Below, piece by piece: positions 34,930-43,200 of a stretch of 64,000 nucleotides of DNA (position 1 is the stretch's first letter; the number at the start of each line of letters is the position of its first letter). A program made the position numbers and the translations under genes. Source of the DNA: Allgaiera indica (GTDB lineage Bacteria > Pseudomonadota > Alphaproteobacteria > Rhodobacterales > Rhodobacteraceae); assembly GCF_900106675.1 (NCBI RefSeq), contig NZ_FNOB01000002.1, forward strand, positions 124,001 through 188,000, read 5' to 3'. The notes beneath the pieces are model-generated. The model had not been told where the DNA came from. It did not search any database and saw only the letters and a list, made by a program, of their open reading frames with translations.

Positions 34930-35691
34930 GTGACGGTTCACGCGAAACTTCCTGATCCACAGATCAGCGACCCGGTGTCGGAAAAGCCGATCGTGCCCTA
35001 TGAGAAGCTCGAAGAGATCTTCGACGACATCAGGGGGCACTCCGTCTATGACCACGAGATCCACGGTTGCCTGAACTGCGGGATCTGCACCGCGACCTGC
35101 CCGTCCGCGCATTACTACGACTATTCCCCGCGCGAGATCGTCCAGCTTCTGTGGACGGAGAACCTCGAGGGCATCTACGACGCGATGCAGGAAAAGATCT
35201 GGGCCTGCGCCCAGTGCTACACCTGCGCGGCACGCTGCCCGTTCGAGAATTCGCCCGGCGGCCTGGTCATGATCATGCGCGAAGTGGCGATCAAGCACGG
35301 CATGGAAACCGCGAAGGAAGTGCTGCGGCCGTTCAGCCGCGTGCTTCTGAAGCTGGTGTCGACCGGCAACCAGCTGGCGCCGAACATGATCACCAAGGAG
35401 GCGTTCCCCGACTGGGGCCCGAACGTCGCCAAGGTGGACGCGCCGCTGATGATCCTGCGCAAGGCGATCCCGATGCCGACCATGCACACGCTGGACACGG
35501 CATGGGAGGTCAACCTCAAGACCTCGGTCGAGCTTTACACCATCTGGGAGGCCACGGGCGTCCTCGATCAGCTTGAAACCGTTGACGAAAATCTCTTCGA
35601 CGTGGTCTCCGACGTGATGGAGGAAAAGCGCGAAGAGTGGGAAGACTGGCTCGAAGAGCAGGACGACGACGACGAGGACGACGACGATTAA
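34930..35691 (+). CDS. hdrC1: sHdrC1, Fe-S electron-transfer subunit
   Basis: A 253-residue ferredoxin-like subunit of the sulfur-oxidising heterodisulfide-reductase-like complex. Two [4Fe-4S] motifs CxxCxxCxxxCP are present: C47-C50-C53-C57 and C93-C96-C99-C103. The C-terminus ends in a striking acidic tail of aspartates (about residues 245-253). The start is GTG at 34930 after AAGGGAGGCCACG. It should shuttle electrons between HdrA and the HdrB subunits in the cytoplasm. It is the first of the six-gene core C1-B1-A-hyp-C2-B2. Confidence 0.93.
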   Translation: MTVHAKLPDPQISDPVSEKPIVPYEKLEEIFDDIRGHSVYDHEIHGCLNCGICTATCPSAHYYDYSPREIVQLLWTENLEGIYDAMQEKIWACAQCYTCAARCPFENSPGGLVMIMREVAIKHGMETAKEVLRPFSRVLLKLVSTGNQLAPNMITKEAFPDWGPNVAKVDAPLMILRKAIPMPTMHTLDTAWEVNLKTSVELYTIWEATGVLDQLETVDENLFDVVSDVMEEKREEWEDWLEEQDDDDEDDDD

Positions 35692-35746
35692 GCGCCGCGC
35701 CGTGCGGGGCGGCCAGCCCCCGGCGCCGATCAAGGGAGACCCTGCG

Positions 35747-37117
35747 ATGGCAAGCGATGACAACGGGAATGGCGCCTTCAGCGGCTTTGGCGCCGAATGG
35801 CAGCCTTCGAACCTCAGCCGCGACGAGGCACGCCGAGCGACCGACTGGGTCGAGGCAAAGATCGACAAACGCGCGCTTCTGACCAACAAAGAGCGCAAGG
35901 TCGATGTCCGTGACGAGATGTGGCAGCTTGAGAAGGAGGGCCAGATCAAGGTCCACCGGATCACCGAAGAGCAGCACCAGCCGATCATGGCCAAGACGCT
36001 CTATGGCTGGGACAAGAAGATCCCGACCAACAACCTGTGGCACCACAAGTCCTGCGGCCAGTGCGGCAACATCCCGGGGTATCCGTCCTCGGTGCTGTGG
36101 CTGATGAACAAGATGGAGCTGAACTACCTCGACGAGACCGACCAGACCTCTTGCACGGCGTGGAACTACCACGGCTCGGGCATCGGCAACGTCGTGTCGC
36201 TGGCGGCGGTGTTCTTGCGCAACTACCACCAGGCCTATGTCTCGGCCAAGGCCCAGGGCCTGCCCGAAGGCACCTATTACCCGCTGATCCACTGCGGCAC
36301 CTCGTTCGGCAACTACAAGGAAATGCGTCATTTCCTGATCCACTCCGCCGAACTGCGCGAGGAAGTCACCAAGATCCTGGGCAAGCTGGGCCGCCTGGTG
36401 GACGGCAAGCTGCTGATCCCGGAAGAGCTGGTGCACTACTCGGAATGGCTGCATGTCATGCGCCACCGGCTGAAGAACTACCAGGAGATCGACGTCTCGA
36501 ACATCCGCACCACGGTGCATCCGGCGTGCCATGTCTACAAGATGGTGCCCGAGGACGTGATCTACGACGACGACGTGATGGACGGCAACCGCGTGGCGGT
36601 GACCACGGGCCTGTTGCAGACGCTGGGCACCCAGGTGATCGACTATTCCACCTGGTACGATTGCTGCGGCTTCGGCTTCCGCCACATCATCGGCGAGCGC
36701 GAGTTCACCCGGTCCTTCGCCATCGACCGCAAGATCAAGGTCGCGGTGGAAGAGGCGAAATCGGACGTGATGATCGGCCATGACACCGGCTGCATCACCA
36801 CGCTCGACAAGAACCAGTGGATCGGCCGCGCCGTCGACAAGGTCTACGAGTTGCCGGTGATGGCGGATTGCCAGTTCGCCGCGCTGGCGCTCGGCGCCCA
36901 TCCCTACAAGCTGGCGCAGCTGCACTGGCATGCGTCGCCCTTCGAGAACCTGCTGGAGAAGATGGGGATCGACTGGGAGAAGAAGAAGGCCGAATTCGAG
37001 GCCTACCTGGAGGACGTCAAGGTCGGCAAGATCGAGACCCTCTACGACCCGAAGCGGGCCATCACCTCGGGCCCCGGCTATGAGAAACCCAAAGCACTTG
37101 CAGGAGCGGATAAGTGA
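35747..37117 (+). CDS. hdrB1: sHdrB1, CCG-domain subunit
   Basis: A 456-residue HdrB-like catalytic subunit, longer than HdrB2 by a leading extension of about 90 residues. Cysteines in HKSCGQCGN and DQTSCTAWN form a degenerate first CCG domain. A clearer second one has HPACHVYKM, DCCGFGFRH and DTGCITTLD, where the last CxxC is reduced to one cysteine. In the sHdr model the B subunits bind non-cubane [4Fe-4S] clusters at the sulfur-reaction site. The ATG at 35747 follows CAAGGGAGACC. It overlaps hdrA by four bases (GTGA). Confidence 0.93.
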   Translation: MASDDNGNGAFSGFGAEWQPSNLSRDEARRATDWVEAKIDKRALLTNKERKVDVRDEMWQLEKEGQIKVHRITEEQHQPIMAKTLYGWDKKIPTNNLWHHKSCGQCGNIPGYPSSVLWLMNKMELNYLDETDQTSCTAWNYHGSGIGNVVSLAAVFLRNYHQAYVSAKAQGLPEGTYYPLIHCGTSFGNYKEMRHFLIHSAELREEVTKILGKLGRLVDGKLLIPEELVHYSEWLHVMRHRLKNYQEIDVSNIRTTVHPACHVYKMVPEDVIYDDDVMDGNRVAVTTGLLQTLGTQVIDYSTWYDCCGFGFRHIIGEREFTRSFAIDRKIKVAVEEAKSDVMIGHDTGCITTLDKNQWIGRAVDKVYELPVMADCQFAALALGAHPYKLAQLHWHASPFENLLEKMGIDWEKKKAEFEAYLEDVKVGKIETLYDPKRAITSGPGYEKPKALAGADK

Positions 37118-38166
37118 GTGGACCCATCCTGATCGTCGGCGGGGGGCCTTCGGGCCTGTCCGCCGCCCATGCCGCAGCCAGCACCGGCCGCAAGGTTGTC
37201 CTCGTCGAGAAGGAAGACCGCCTTGGCGGCGCGCCGATCCTGTCGGGCTATGCCAAGCTGGTGCCGTCCCATGAATGGGCCAAGGACGCCATCGGCGCCA
37301 TGGTCACCCGGGTCGAGCAGAACCCCAACGTCACCGTGCATCTGAACACCCATGTGCAGGAATTCGGCGGCGAGCCGGGCGCTTTCACCGCGACCCTGAA
37401 GGACGGCACCAAGATCGAGGCGGCCAGCACGATCCTGACCACCGGCTTCACCCATTTCGACAGCATCAACAAGCCGGAATGGGGCTTTGGCACCTACCCC
37501 GACGTGGTCACCACCACCCAGGTGGAACAGATGATCTCGTCCGGCAAGGGCGTGCGCTGCCCCTCGGACGGGCGCAAGCCGGACCGCGTGGCGATCCTGC
37601 TGTGCGTCGGCTCGCGTGACCGCCAGATCGGCCGCGAGTGGTGCTCGAAGATCTGCTGCACCGTGTCCGCGAACCTGGCGATGGAAATCCGCGAGGAACT
37701 GCCGGACTCGAACGTCTACATCTACTACATGGATATCCGGACCTTCGGCCTTTACGAGGGCGAGTTCTACTGGGGCTCCCAGGAAGAGTACAAGGTCAAG
37801 TACATCAAGGCCCGGATCGCCGAGGTCACCTCGGACGGCAAGCGCCTGCTGGTCAAGGGCGAGGACACGCTGGTCAAGCGTCCGATCTCGATCCCCTTCG
37901 ATATGGTGGTGCACGCCGTCGGCATGGATCCGAACGTCGACAACATGACGATCAGTTCGGTCTTTGGGGTGAAGCTGAACAAATACGGCTACATCGACCG
38001 CCAGAACACCTACACCACCCTGTGCGAGACCTCGCGTCCGGGCGTGTTCGTGGCGGGTTCGGCGACCGGCCCGGAAACGATCGACGACTCGATCGCGCAG
38101 GGCTCGGCGGCGGCGATGGCGGCGCTCGGCTTCTCGGCGAAAGCGGTGGAAACGGCGGCTGAGTGA
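37114..38166 (+). CDS. hdrA: sHdrA, FAD-containing subunit
   Basis: A 350-residue flavoprotein, about half the size of methanogen HdrA, as usual for sHdrA. The FAD fold begins at ILIVGGGPSGLSAAHAA. A cysteine cluster CVGSRDRQIGREWCSKICC lies mid-protein (about residues 166-184), and VFVAGSATGPETIDDSIAQG closes the FAD domain. It probably passes electrons from sulfur oxidation to an acceptor, such as NAD or the LbpA lipoyl arm; the acceptor is not settled by sequence. The GTG start at 37114 overlaps the hdrB1 stop. Confidence 0.93.
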   Translation: MSGPILIVGGGPSGLSAAHAAASTGRKVVLVEKEDRLGGAPILSGYAKLVPSHEWAKDAIGAMVTRVEQNPNVTVHLNTHVQEFGGEPGAFTATLKDGTKIEAASTILTTGFTHFDSINKPEWGFGTYPDVVTTTQVEQMISSGKGVRCPSDGRKPDRVAILLCVGSRDRQIGREWCSKICCTVSANLAMEIREELPDSNVYIYYMDIRTFGLYEGEFYWGSQEEYKVKYIKARIAEVTSDGKRLLVKGEDTLVKRPISIPFDMVVHAVGMDPNVDNMTISSVFGVKLNKYGYIDRQNTYTTLCETSRPGVFVAGSATGPETIDDSIAQGSAAAMAALGFSAKAVETAAE

Positions 38167-39044
38167 TGTTCGGGCTGCGGCGCAAACAGGAAGCGGAATC
38201 GGCGCCCCCCGAGGCGCCGGTGCTGGATCTGTCCGGCCCGACCCTGCGCCGTGCGTTCGAACATCTGGTCGTCTCGGCCGAACCCACCGGCGGCGTCGAA
38301 CGCTACGTCACCGCGCTGTCGCTCAAGGCCTCTCTTTTCGAGGAGATGCTGGGCAAGGGCCGCGTGGCGGAGCTGACCGAGATGGAGTTCCTCGACCTCG
38401 CCGCCTTCATCACGCCGGTGCGCCGCAAGGTCGGCACCTATATCGGCGAGAACGGGTTCGAGGCCCTGCGCGCGCGTCTGGAAAGCTTGCTGGCGGGCTG
38501 GTCCGACACCAAGACGGCCGATCGCCGGCTGGCCGATTTCGTCGCCCGCTTTCCCGATGACAAGGCGCATCGCTGGGTGCGCGATCTGGGGGCAGAGGTG
38601 ATGCATTTCATCTCTCCCGACCGCTACCCGCTGATGTGCCGCTGGGTCTGGGACGCCAAGGTCAAGACCGGCGTCCTGCGCGAGATCTGGTTCGCCGACG
38701 ATGTCGCCACCGCCAAGATCCCGGTGGCCGACGACTACCTTGCCTTCCGCACGCTCGCGGCCGAGATCGAAAGCTTTCTGACCGATCAGGGCGTGTTCCG
38801 CGACCTGCCCTTCTACACCGACCTGCTGATGTCCCACGTCTATGCAGATTACATCAACGACCGTGGCGGCAGCCTGATGCGCGCCGAATTCGCCACCTCT
38901 TCAGATCCGATGCTGCACACCCGCCGGATGCTGGGCCTCGACGCCGTCGATACCGAGACCGGACGCACGCGGCTGAAGCTGATCGACGGCACCGCCCATG
39001 TTCTTGGCACGCCCAAGGCCATCCCCCACCAGGAGAAGACCTGA
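38166..39044 (+). CDS. Hyp protein of the shdrC1B1A-hyp-C2B2 core
   Basis: A 292-residue protein found at this fixed place between hdrA and hdrC2 in sHdr loci. I see no catalytic motif, no cysteine-rich cluster site and no signal or membrane segment. It appears mainly helical, with FITPVRRKVG, HRWVRDLGAEVMHFISPDRY (quoted in part) and LLMSHVYADYINDRGGS as distinctive stretches. The ATG at 38166 overlaps the hdrA stop by one base; a GTG three bases earlier is an alternative. The conserved position suggests a structural subunit or assembly factor. Confidence 0.85.
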   Translation: MFGLRRKQEAESAPPEAPVLDLSGPTLRRAFEHLVVSAEPTGGVERYVTALSLKASLFEEMLGKGRVAELTEMEFLDLAAFITPVRRKVGTYIGENGFEALRARLESLLAGWSDTKTADRRLADFVARFPDDKAHRWVRDLGAEVMHFISPDRYPLMCRWVWDAKVKTGVLREIWFADDVATAKIPVADDYLAFRTLAAEIESFLTDQGVFRDLPFYTDLLMSHVYADYINDRGGSLMRAEFATSSDPMLHTRRMLGLDAVDTETGRTRLKLIDGTAHVLGTPKAIPHQEKT

Positions 39045-39790
39045 TGCCCATCCATGAGAAATCCCTGATCCGGCCCGAAAAGCTGGTCGAGCATGAAGAG
39101 CTTGTGATCGAGGGCATGGACGTCTCGGGCCACTGGTCGACCTTCATCGAAGGTCGCTCGGTGCCCGATTACAACGAGAACCTGCAAGAAGAGATCGCGG
39201 CCCTGCCCGGCGGTGAGAACATCCACCGCTGCTGGCAATGCGGGTCGTGCACCAATTCCTGCACCGTCAACGCGATCAACCCGGATTTCAACCCGCGCTA
39301 CTGGATCTACCTGATCCGCATGGGCATGGAAGACGAACTGCTGCGCGACAAGGACATCATCTGGCAATGCGTGTCGTGCAACAAATGCACCTACGCCTGC
39401 CCGCGCGACGTCGTGCCCGAGGGTGTGATGAAGGCCACCTCGCATTGGCTGGAACTCAAGGGCCACACGCCGAAATCGCCGTCGATGATCTTCGACGAGG
39501 CGTTTTCCGAACAGGTCATCGGCCGCGGCAAGATCGAGGACGGCCTGGTGCTGCGCGAATTCTACAAGCGCACCGGCCAGCCGCTGGCCCAGCCCTGGCT
39601 GATCGCCATGGTCACCGGCTTGGTCAAGCGCTTCCCGGTCATCTACCTGATGAAGCTGGGCTTCGCGACGGTGTTCCGCCCCAAGACCCGGGGCTGGGCG
39701 CGCGCGCGGGACGCGATCAACGAATATGTCGAGGAACGGGAAGCCGCCAACCGCAAGGCATTGGGGCTTGGCAGCAAGGGAGCGAAGTGA
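39044..39790 (+). CDS. hdrC2: sHdrC2, Fe-S electron-transfer subunit
   Basis: A 248-residue second HdrC paralogue. Two [4Fe-4S] motifs are seen: C63-C66-C69-C73 (RCWQCGSCTNSC) and C109-C112-C115-C119 (QCVSCNKCTYACP). The middle is followed by a hydrophobic helix-rich stretch (WLIAMVTGLVKRFPVIYLMK) at about residues 180-200 that may be a protein-contact or membrane-facing surface. The ATG overlaps the hyp stop by one base (TGATG). It pairs with HdrB2 in the complex. Confidence 0.93.
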   Translation: MPIHEKSLIRPEKLVEHEELVIEGMDVSGHWSTFIEGRSVPDYNENLQEEIAALPGGENIHRCWQCGSCTNSCTVNAINPDFNPRYWIYLIRMGMEDELLRDKDIIWQCVSCNKCTYACPRDVVPEGVMKATSHWLELKGHTPKSPSMIFDEAFSEQVIGRGKIEDGLVLREFYKRTGQPLAQPWLIAMVTGLVKRFPVIYLMKLGFATVFRPKTRGWARARDAINEYVEEREAANRKALGLGSKGAK

Positions 39791-40719
39791 TGGCCGGAGA
39801 CATGAAATACAAGAAGGTCGCCTATTACCCCGGCTGCGCGCTGGAAGGGTCGGGCCACGCCTACAACCGCTCGACCAAGGCGGTCGGCAAGGAACTGGGC
39901 CTTGATCTGGTCGAGATCAAGAACTGGAACTGCTGCGGCGCGATGGAGGTCAAGAACATCGACCCCAAGATCCAGACCTACCTGTCGGCGCGCAACCTCT
40001 CGATCACCGAGGAAATGGGCTTCGACACCGTGATGGCGCCCTGCAACGGCTGCTATCACAACCTCAAGAAGGCCGAATACGACCTGGATCACGACGAGAC
40101 CTCGAAAGAGGTCAACAACCGGCTGTCGTCGAAGGCCGGGCACAAGACCTATGAGGCCGGCAAGGTCGAAACCATCCACGCGCTCGACTGGATCAAGAAG
40201 TCGATCGGCGAGGACGGCATCCGCGAGCGGGTGAAGAACTCGCTGCAGGGCATCAAGGTGGCCAACTACTACGGCTGCATGTACACCCGCCCGCGCCATA
40301 TCTTCCCCGAGAAGGACCAGGGGCCGGGCAGCGAATCGACCTCGAAGCCGCATTACATGGACGACATCCTCGCCGCCGCCGGTGCCGAGAACGTCGATTT
40401 CCCGCTGAAGACGGCCTGCTGCGGCGGTGCGCATACGCTGTCGGACAGCGACACCTCGACCAAGCTGGTGCTGAACATCCTCACCGCCGCCGAGGCCTGC
40501 GGCGCCGATGTCGTGGCCACCGAATGCCCGACCTGCCACACCGGGCTGGAAATGCACCAGATCCGGGCCGAAAAGGTGCTTGGCAGAAAGACGAATATCA
40601 AGATACTTTATTTTACGCAGCTGTTGGGCATGGCCCTTGGCCTGTCGGCCAAGAAGGTCGGCGTGAACGAGAATTTCTCGGATGCCCGGTCGCTGCTGAA
40701 GGAAAAGGGGCTGGGATGA
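39790..40719 (+). CDS. hdrB2: sHdrB2, CCG-domain subunit
   Basis: A 309-residue HdrB with two complete CCG domains: YPGCALEG...NCCGAM...CNGC in the first half and YYGCMYTR...ACCGGA...CPTC in the second. These bind the non-cubane clusters that reduce or form heterodisulfides in the family. The ATG overlaps the hdrC2 stop by one base, and its own stop overlaps the next gene (ATGA). It is the better-conserved of the two B subunits here, since HdrB1 lacks part of its CCG cysteines. Confidence 0.94.
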   Translation: MAGDMKYKKVAYYPGCALEGSGHAYNRSTKAVGKELGLDLVEIKNWNCCGAMEVKNIDPKIQTYLSARNLSITEEMGFDTVMAPCNGCYHNLKKAEYDLDHDETSKEVNNRLSSKAGHKTYEAGKVETIHALDWIKKSIGEDGIRERVKNSLQGIKVANYYGCMYTRPRHIFPEKDQGPGSESTSKPHYMDDILAAAGAENVDFPLKTACCGGAHTLSDSDTSTKLVLNILTAAEACGADVVATECPTCHTGLEMHQIRAEKVLGRKTNIKILYFTQLLGMALGLSAKKVGVNENFSDARSLLKEKGLG

Positions 40720-41195
40720 GCGCGGAACGCCTCACCATCGACGAGATCGAACAACGGGCGGACGCGATCATCGCGGCGCCCGACGAGGATCTGGCGCCCA
40801 GGGCCGAGGCCCTGGCGGCGGAACTTCTGTCGATGTCCGAGGTGATCCTGGAAACCTGGCTGGTGGCCAAGGGCCAGGTGCCCACGGACGACAAGCACGA
40901 AGGGTTTCGCCTGATCGCCCTGCACCGTCAGGCCGCGAAGGGCAATCCCAGCTTCAACGCCTGCCGGGAAACCTGCCGCGAGGCGGTCTATCATCACAAC
41001 CTGATCCTTCACGACCCGGCGGCGGACGATATCGCCCGCACCATCCGCGTCGGCGCCATGGTCGTGCGTCACCTGGCCCTTTTCATCGGCGGCAAGCTGC
41101 AAGCCGATGGCCTGGGCGAATTCTGCTGCTCGTCCCGCCCGATCCGGCAGGCCGATGCCGCCAAAACTGAAACCGCTGGAGCGATGGAGGCCTGA
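40716..41195 (+). CDS. uncharacterised sHdr-cluster protein between hdrB2 and lbpA
   Basis: A 159-residue protein of unknown function, translationally coupled to hdrB2 (ATGA) and directly abutting lbpA (0-base gap). It is acidic and helical in the N-terminal half. The second half has paired cysteines, NACRETC and EFCCSS, and the histidine-rich YHHNLI, which might bind a metal or carry sulfur. I recognise no domain. Its place between the complex and its lipoylated partner suggests a helper in docking or modification. Confidence 0.82.
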   Translation: MSAERLTIDEIEQRADAIIAAPDEDLAPRAEALAAELLSMSEVILETWLVAKGQVPTDDKHEGFRLIALHRQAAKGNPSFNACRETCREAVYHHNLILHDPAADDIARTIRVGAMVVRHLALFIGGKLQADGLGEFCCSSRPIRQADAAKTETAGAMEA

Positions 41196-41633
41196 ATGCC
41201 TGTTGTGCGTGGCTGCAACCTACCCGATGAGCTTCTCTACGACGTGGAGAACAACCTTTGGTACCGCGACGAAGGCGACGGCACCTTCTCGGTCGGCATG
41301 ACCATGATCGCGACCGGCATGGCCGGGCAGCTGGTGGCCTTTACCGCGAAGAAGGCCGGCAAGACGATCAAGGCCGGCAAGAGCTGCGCCACCGTCGAAT
41401 CCGGCAAGTGGGTGGGCCCGGCGAAGCTTGGCTTCGAGGCCGAGATCGTCGCGGTGAACGACAATCTGGTCGCCACGCCGACACTGGCCAATACCGACAC
41501 CTATGGCGAGGGCTGGATGGTCAAGGTCAAGCCGACCGACCCGTCCGAACTGGCCAGTCTGACCAAGGGCTCGGACGTCGCCGCACCTTACGAAGCGAAG
41601 ATGGAAGCGGATTCTTTCGCGGGCTGCGAATAA
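41196..41633 (+). CDS. lbpA: lipoate-binding protein LbpA (GcvH-like)
   Basis: A 145-residue relative of glycine-cleavage H protein. The lipoylation lysine is K71 in CATVESGKWVGP, on the tip of the hairpin formed with the preceding lipoyl-domain strand. In sHdr sulfur oxidation LbpA is the dedicated lipoylated carrier that interacts with the complex. No gcvP or gcvT is nearby, which supports LbpA and not GcvH. Its probable modifiers are the ligase and LipS/LipT proteins encoded at 27570-32203. The ATG directly follows the upstream stop. Confidence 0.93.
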   Translation: MPVVRGCNLPDELLYDVENNLWYRDEGDGTFSVGMTMIATGMAGQLVAFTAKKAGKTIKAGKSCATVESGKWVGPAKLGFEAEIVAVNDNLVATPTLANTDTYGEGWMVKVKPTDPSELASLTKGSDVAAPYEAKMEADSFAGCE

Positions 41634-41697
41634 CCGGCGCGGAGCGGATCCGGCCGGGGGACCATTCAAGCGCCGGGCTATCCGGCAGGAGGAGACT

Positions 41698-42192
41698 ATG
41701 CTCGACGATACCAATGCCAAGTCGATGACGATCATCGTCACGAAGGGCACCCTCGACTGGGCTTACCCGCCCTTCATCCTGGCCACCACGGCGGCGGCCA
41801 TGGGGATCGAGACGACGATGTTCTTTACCTTCTACGGGCTTACGCTGCTCAAGAAGGATCTGAACCTCAAGATCAACCCGCTGGGCAATTCCGCGATGGA
41901 AATGCCCATGGGCGGCGGCCACATGGCCATGCCGAACATCGTGGCGGCGCTGCCGGGGATGACCTCGCTGACGACCAACATGATGAAGAACATGATGAAG
42001 AAGAAGGGCGTCGCCTCGATCGAGGAACTGCGCGAACTGGCGGTCGAGGCCGATGTCAACATGATCGCCTGCCAGATGACCATGGACCTTTTCGAATACA
42101 AGAAAGAGGACATGATCGAGGGGCCGACGCTCGGCGGTGCAGCAAGCTGGGTCGACGTCGCCGCCAAGAGCGACATCAACCTTTACATCTGA
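41698..42192 (+). CDS. dsrE3A: DsrE3A-like sulfurtransferase
   Basis: A 164-residue DsrE/DsrF/DrsH-like protein. It contains a single cysteine (Cys125, NMIACQMTMDLF), the conserved sulfur-binding position of the DsrE3A group, and a methionine-rich stretch (MEMPMGGGHMAMPN, about residues 67-80). It would exchange persulfide with TusA, encoded 22 bases downstream, to feed the sHdr complex. The ATG follows GGCAGGAGGAGACT, a strong ribosome site. It is cytoplasmic, with no signal peptide. Confidence 0.9.
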   Translation: MLDDTNAKSMTIIVTKGTLDWAYPPFILATTAAAMGIETTMFFTFYGLTLLKKDLNLKINPLGNSAMEMPMGGGHMAMPNIVAALPGMTSLTTNMMKNMMKKKGVASIEELRELAVEADVNMIACQMTMDLFEYKKEDMIEGPTLGGAASWVDVAAKSDINLYI

Positions 42193-42214
42193 GACAGAAG
42201 AAGGAACGAACGAC

Positions 42215-42442
42215 ATGGCCGATCAGGTTCTTGACGCCAAGGGGCTGAACTGCCCACTGCCGATCCTGCGCGCGAAGAAGGCGCTGAAGGACATGGCAAC
42301 CGGCGCGGTCTTGCAGATCGACGCGACCGACCCTGGCGCGGTGAAGGATTTCGAAGCCTTCTGCCGCACCACCGGCAACGAGATGATGGAGCACAGCGAG
42401 GCGAACGGCGTCTACACCTTCCTGATCAAGCACACCGCCTGA
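42215..42442 (+). CDS. tusA: sulfur carrier protein TusA
   Basis: A 75-residue TusA. The CPxP motif lies at LNCPLPILRAKKAL, with the active cysteine Cys13. TusA proteins carry persulfide sulfur; in this cluster TusA should hand sulfur between DsrE-type proteins and the sHdr complex. The length is typical and no extra domain is present. It is the last gene of the sHdr unit and is followed 24 bases later by an excellent intrinsic terminator. Confidence 0.95.
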   Translation: MADQVLDAKGLNCPLPILRAKKALKDMATGAVLQIDATDPGAVKDFEAFCRTTGNEMMEHSEANGVYTFLIKHTA

Positions 42443-42465
42443 TCCGGAACGCTCCGACATGATCC

Positions 42466-42493
42466 AAACGCGGCCTTTCGGGGCCGCGTTTTT
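42466..42493 (+). terminator. intrinsic terminator of the sHdr operon
   Basis: A perfect 10-bp stem AAACGCGGCC / GGCCGCGTTT closes a TTTCGG loop and runs into TT, giving five T in a row. It marks the end of the long plus-strand sulfur operon. Confidence 0.92.
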
Positions 42494-42535
42494 CTTCCCT
42501 ATTATCCACCAAAGAAAACTGGGAATTTACCAGAA

Positions 42536-43186
42536 CTACCTGTCCGCTGCTTGCAGCGCGTCGAGCATGAGTTCGCTGGCGCAATTGATATGGCGCTCCA
42601 GCATCTGGCAGGCGGCAGGCGCATCCCTCTTCTTACACGTTTCGAGCAGATCGCGGTGTTCGTGGTGTGATCGCTCGGCATAATCCATTTCGACCGCCGC
42701 GATGTGGAAATACCTTTCCGAAAGGTCATTGAGCATTGCGATATGGGCGAGCAGTCGGGGCCGACCGCACGGAGCGAGCAGTGCAGCATGGAAGGCCGCG
42801 TTGAGGCGCGGAAAGGCTTCGATCCCCGCCAGTTCTGCCTCATCTTGAATCGCTTCGGCGACGCCGATCTGACGCTCGCTGATCTCGGGGATGGCGTGCT
42901 TCAGCGCCAGCGGCTCGGCCACCGCCCTCATCTCGTTGATCTCGCGAAGGCTGTCGGGGTCGAGCGGTGAAACCCGAGCGCTGCGGTTGACGGGGAGCAC
43001 TACGAGGCCTTCACGCTCGAGCATCTTCAGCCCGTCGCGGATCGGCATCCTGCTGGTCTCGAAACGCCGGGCGAGCGCCTCCTGACGCAGCAGTGTCCCC
43101 GGGACAAGGTCGCCCCGGATGATCTCGTCGCGCAGCCGGCCCGCGACGGCTTCCGCAGTCTCGCCGATCCAGTCCCTGACCCTATG
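42536..43186 (-). pseudogene. GntR/FadR-type regulator lacking a normal start codon
   Basis: The frame encodes a GntR regulator. The DNA-binding part reads VAGRLRDEIIRGDLVPGTLL, then LARRFETSRMPIRDGL. A FCD-type all-helical domain follows, with FHAALLAPCGRPRL and EHRDLLETCKKRD. Upstream of an internal ATG at 43046-43048, which would cut the HTH in half, the frame has no ATG, GTG or TTG before it runs into the divergent methyltransferase gene. The nearest ATG (43200-43202) is in another frame and soon stops. It is either 5'-truncated, frameshifted or started at a rare codon. Confidence 0.55.
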
Positions 43187-43200
43187 GACGGCTGTCGGCC

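Noticed and set aside
41196-41633. Reading LbpA as glycine cleavage protein GcvH
   Set aside because: No gcvT or gcvP is nearby and the gene sits in the sHdr unit between hdrB2 and dsrE3A, as LbpA does.
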